A stretch of DNA of 6,595 bases from a bacterium (lineage in GTDB: Bacteria > Patescibacteriota > Patescibacteriia > JAACEG01): the NCBI GenBank assembly GCA_027040785.1, contig JALULG010000206.1, positions 1 to 6,595 of the forward strand, in the 5' to 3' direction. Both the position numbers and the translations under genes were made by a program. The notes under the pieces are model-generated. The model did not search any database. It was not told the origin of the DNA and worked only from the letters and a program-made list of their open reading frames with translations. Each line of letters opens with the position of its first letter. Positions within the stretch are counted from its first letter, which is position 1. This document shows, piece by piece, positions 5,246 to 6,595 of the stretch.

Positions 5246-5263
5246 ATTTTTTTAATTTAAAAC

Positions 5264-5282
5264 AGACCCTTAAACGGGGCCT
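5264..5282 (-). promoter_or_regulatory. Small G-C-rich stem-loop in the secE leader
   Basis: In the secE transcript AGGCCC pairs with GGGUCU around a 7-nt loop (CGUUUAA), giving six pairs with one G-U. It lies between the predicted promoter and the secE start, about 18 nt before the ATG. It stands out because the surrounding leader is almost wholly A and T. It could be a 5'-end stabiliser, an attenuator or a protein-binding site. The following UGUUUUAAAUU is too broken to be a strong terminator. Confidence 0.45.
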
Positions 5283-5297
5283 ATTCAATTTAATTAC

Positions 5298-5325
5298 ATT
5301 ATACATAAATTAAAAAATATTGCAA
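5298..5325 (-). promoter_or_regulatory. Predicted sigma-70-type promoter of the secE-pnp operon
   Basis: On the minus strand a perfect -10 box TATAAT (complement of 5298-5303) follows TTGCAA (5320-5325, 4 of 6 matches to TTGACA) with a 16-nt spacer. Transcription would start near 5290, giving a leader of about 45 nt before the secE ATG. It is the best-matching promoter in the window and sits at the head of the operon. Confidence 0.6.
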
Positions 5326-5369
5326 GTATTTTTAATATCACTTTATTTTTATTTTTTTTATGTCATAAT
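5320..5369 (+). promoter_or_regulatory. Tentative promoter region of the divergent plus-strand gene
   Basis: The 152-nt gap between secE and the plus-strand gene must supply divergent starts. CATAAT at 5364-5369 is the best -10 candidate (5 of 6) but has no good -35. TTGCAA at 5320-5325 is self-complementary and could serve this direction too, with TATTTT at 5344-5349 as a poor -10. Neither pairing is strong. Confidence 0.25.
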
Positions 5370-5397
5370 ATTATTAAATTATTAATTTTCTAAATTT

Positions 5398-6318
5398 ATG
5401 GAAACAGAATCATTAATGCCCTCATCACAAAACGATCAAAATAATATTAATGATCAAAATAATGATGATAATGAAAAAATAATAATAAAAGAAAAAATCG
5501 TAGAAATAGATGGTAAGAAATATAAATTTACAATAAAAAAACCCAAAGATTCTTTACCCGAAACACTGCCGGAAACAAAAAAAAGAGAAAAAATCTCTAA
5601 AAAACCAAAAAAGAGAAGAGTGGTTTTTTTCAATAAAGAAAAAGAAGCTCCAAGTATTATTGAAAAAAAATACATTGATTATCTTGAAGACATAGCCAGA
5701 AAACGCAACTGTCATCTCGTCAAATATAAAGGAAAATTTTATTTAAGCGAAGGTGATTTAAATAAACCGGCTCAAGGATTATTAGATGAAGAAAATCTTT
5801 TGGGAATGTGCAAAATTAATTCTTGGGAAATGATTCCCGTACCGGCCAGTTTAACAGACAAAAGAATAATGAACAAAGCTAAAAAAGAACTTTTTGAATT
5901 TGTTGAAAATCATCAGCCGTCGGAAAAAAGAGACAAACGAACACTAAAAACTATCAAAAAATTAATACTTTTAAATCTAGAACCAATATCTCAAAAATAT
6001 AAAATTCCAAGACCATATGTTAAAATTTTTACTGCCGGAAACAGTCCTCTTGATCACAATTACGGAATTGACGGTTGGGTTGAAATAAGTTGGGAAGGAG
6101 AAAAAGAAAGAATAACCTTTGATTTAAAAACCGGTAATAGTGATCAAAGAATAAGCGAGCACGCTGATATTAAATTTAAAGTAGACCCGACCCAAGATGA
6201 AACAAAAATAGGAAGTGATGAATTGGATGAAAAAGACATTGAAAAGCGTTCCGACTTAAACACATTTACCGAAAAAGTATCTCAGGTTTTTGAAGAAAAA
6301 TTAAAGGAAAAATTATAA
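5398..6318 (+). CDS. Conserved-looking hypothetical protein, charged, possible PD-(D/E)XK-like motif
   Basis: I do not recognise this 306-residue protein. It is probably cytoplasmic, with no signal peptide or membrane span. Residues 1-27 are Asn/Asp/Gln-rich, with two DNA repeats of 18 nt encoding NDQNNI and NDQNND. Residues 28-85 are very basic (KKREKISKKPKKRR near 61-74), possibly nucleic-acid binding. A more ordered part follows from about 87 (IIEKKYIDYLEDIARKRNCH) to about 265. Within it YGIDGWVEISW (222-232) then RITFDLKTGN (238-247) resembles the D...DxK-TG pattern of RecB/Cas4-type nucleases, with D225, D242 and K244 in the matching places. The usual Gln-containing helix after it is not evident. 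The C-terminal 40 residues are acidic and helical. It is transcribed away from secE and has no Shine-Dalgarno. A second ATG lies at 5416. The function is unknown and the nuclease idea is tentative. Confidence 0.85.
   Translation: METESLMPSSQNDQNNINDQNNDDNEKIIIKEKIVEIDGKKYKFTIKKPKDSLPETLPETKKREKISKKPKKRRVVFFNKEKEAPSIIEKKYIDYLEDIARKRNCHLVKYKGKFYLSEGDLNKPAQGLLDEENLLGMCKINSWEMIPVPASLTDKRIMNKAKKELFEFVENHQPSEKRDKRTLKTIKKLILLNLEPISQKYKIPRPYVKIFTAGNSPLDHNYGIDGWVEISWEGEKERITFDLKTGNSDQRISEHADIKFKVDPTQDETKIGSDELDEKDIEKRSDLNTFTEKVSQVFEEKLKEKL
5431..5466 (+). repeat. Two tandem 18-nt repeats in the N-terminal coding region
   Basis: AACGATCAAAATAATATT (5431-5448) and AATGATCAAAATAATGAT (5449-5466) differ at only three positions and encode NDQNNI and NDQNND. 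They extend a flexible, polar N-terminal tail. The unit is a multiple of three, so copy-number change would keep the frame. Confidence 0.6.
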
Positions 6319-6346
6319 CATCAAATTAATTACTTAAACAAAGATA

Positions 6347-6370
6347 AAAAGATCGGAATTCCGATCTTTT
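6347..6370. terminator. Perfect 24-bp palindrome between convergent genes, bidirectional terminator
   Basis: AAAAGATCGGAATTCCGATC followed by TTTT is a perfect palindrome centred on GAATTC. It lies 28 nt after the plus-strand stop at 6318 and 1 nt beyond the minus-strand stop at 6372-6374. The A and T runs at its ends can serve as U tracts in both directions, although they are only 4-5 nt. The stem has no separate loop, so the central few bases would open. Confidence 0.7.
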
Positions 6371-6371
6371 G

Positions 6372-6595
6372 TTAATGAATATATTTTGCGCCTGTTTTGA
6401 CAACACGCGCTTTTCTGTCAATTTCCCCCATTCTTTTTTTCACCCAGAGATTGTCCGGGTATTTTTGAAACGTTTTTAATAAGGCTTCATTAAAAGAAAC
6501 CTTATCCCCGAAAGATTTTAAATATTTGAAAAATATTTTAAAATCTTTTTCAAAATCCTCTCTCGGAGGGGCTTTTGGATGCCTTTCTTTATACC
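6372..6595 (-). CDS. C-terminal part of an unknown protein (runs off right edge)
   Basis: The frame reads 73 residues from the right edge to a TAA at 6374-6372; the other two minus frames close early. The sequence includes HPKAPPREDFEKDFKIFFKY, then SFNEALLKTFQKYPDNLWVK, and ends KTGAKYIH. It is basic and probably helical with no membrane segment. The pattern of a helix, KYPDNLW, then a basic RMGEIDRKARVV looks like real coding sequence. I do not recognise the family and the N-terminal part is missing. It converges on the plus-strand gene and shares the palindromic terminator with it. Confidence 0.7.
   Translation of the reverse strand, partial: YKERHPKAPPREDFEKDFKIFFKYLKSFGDKVSFNEALLKTFQKYPDNLWVKKRMGEIDRKARVVKTGAKYIH

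Noticed and set aside
5246..5397. tRNA gene or rpmG upstream of secE
   Set aside because: No cloverleaf, CCA end or L33 coding sequence can be found in this AT-rich 152-nt gap.
5454..5675. 73-residue minus-strand hydrophobic ORF opposite the plus-strand gene
   Set aside because: Its Phe/Ser/Leu richness is the reverse of Lys/Glu codons in the real gene, and the plus-strand frame is much longer.
213..6374. Alternative genetic code with UGA as Gly or Trp
   Set aside because: All conserved proteins are complete under the standard code with no internal UGA, and all eight visible stops are TAA, so the window gives no evidence of reassignment.

Overview
The window is very AT-rich and most likely comes from a bacterium of the Candidate Phyla Radiation (Patescibacteria, Parcubacteria-like). 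This is an inference from AT content, Lys/Ile/Asn-rich proteins, an S15 with an added tail, weak Shine-Dalgarno use and short uncharacterised membrane or charged proteins. No rRNA or close marker is present to fix the lineage. All eight visible stop codons are TAA, and the standard code reads every conserved gene through, so there is no sign of UGA reassignment.

Six conserved genes lie on the minus strand, in transcription order secE (5245-5033), nusG (5017-4475), rplK (4344-3919), rplA (3810-3121), rpsO (3055-2693) and pnp (2366-213). They probably form one information-processing operon: a SecYEG translocon subunit, transcription factor NusG, ribosomal proteins L11, L1 and S15, and the RNA-degrading enzyme PNPase. 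A good promoter (TATAAT with an upstream TTGCAA) lies upstream of secE. The first four genes follow the classic secE-nusG-rplK-rplA order. Instead of rplJ-rplL-rpoB, however, they are followed by rpsO-pnp, a pair normally found elsewhere. A partial membrane-protein ORF continues from pnp off the left edge.

Right of secE, a divergent plus-strand gene (5398-6318) encodes a charged 306-residue protein of unknown function with a possible PD-(D/E)XK-like motif. It converges on the C-terminal end of another unknown minus-strand gene that runs off the right edge. A perfect 24-bp palindrome sits between the two stop codons and looks like a bidirectional terminator.

The most interesting content is between the genes. 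All four intercistronic gaps longer than about 60 bp inside the operon carry inverted repeats. Two of these (nusG-rplK and rpsO-pnp) share the same terminal inverted repeat, ACTGTCGCCAA, in elements of 51 and 157 bp. Each is nested inside a longer, unrelated palindrome, which suggests a small dispersed hairpin or MITE-like family. The rpsO-pnp copy makes a roughly 255-bp imperfect hairpin just before pnp, where E. coli has its RNase III/PNPase autoregulatory stem. The hairpin before rpsO contains a G-U/G-C step like the one S15 recognises in 16S rRNA, so it may be an S15 autoregulatory site.
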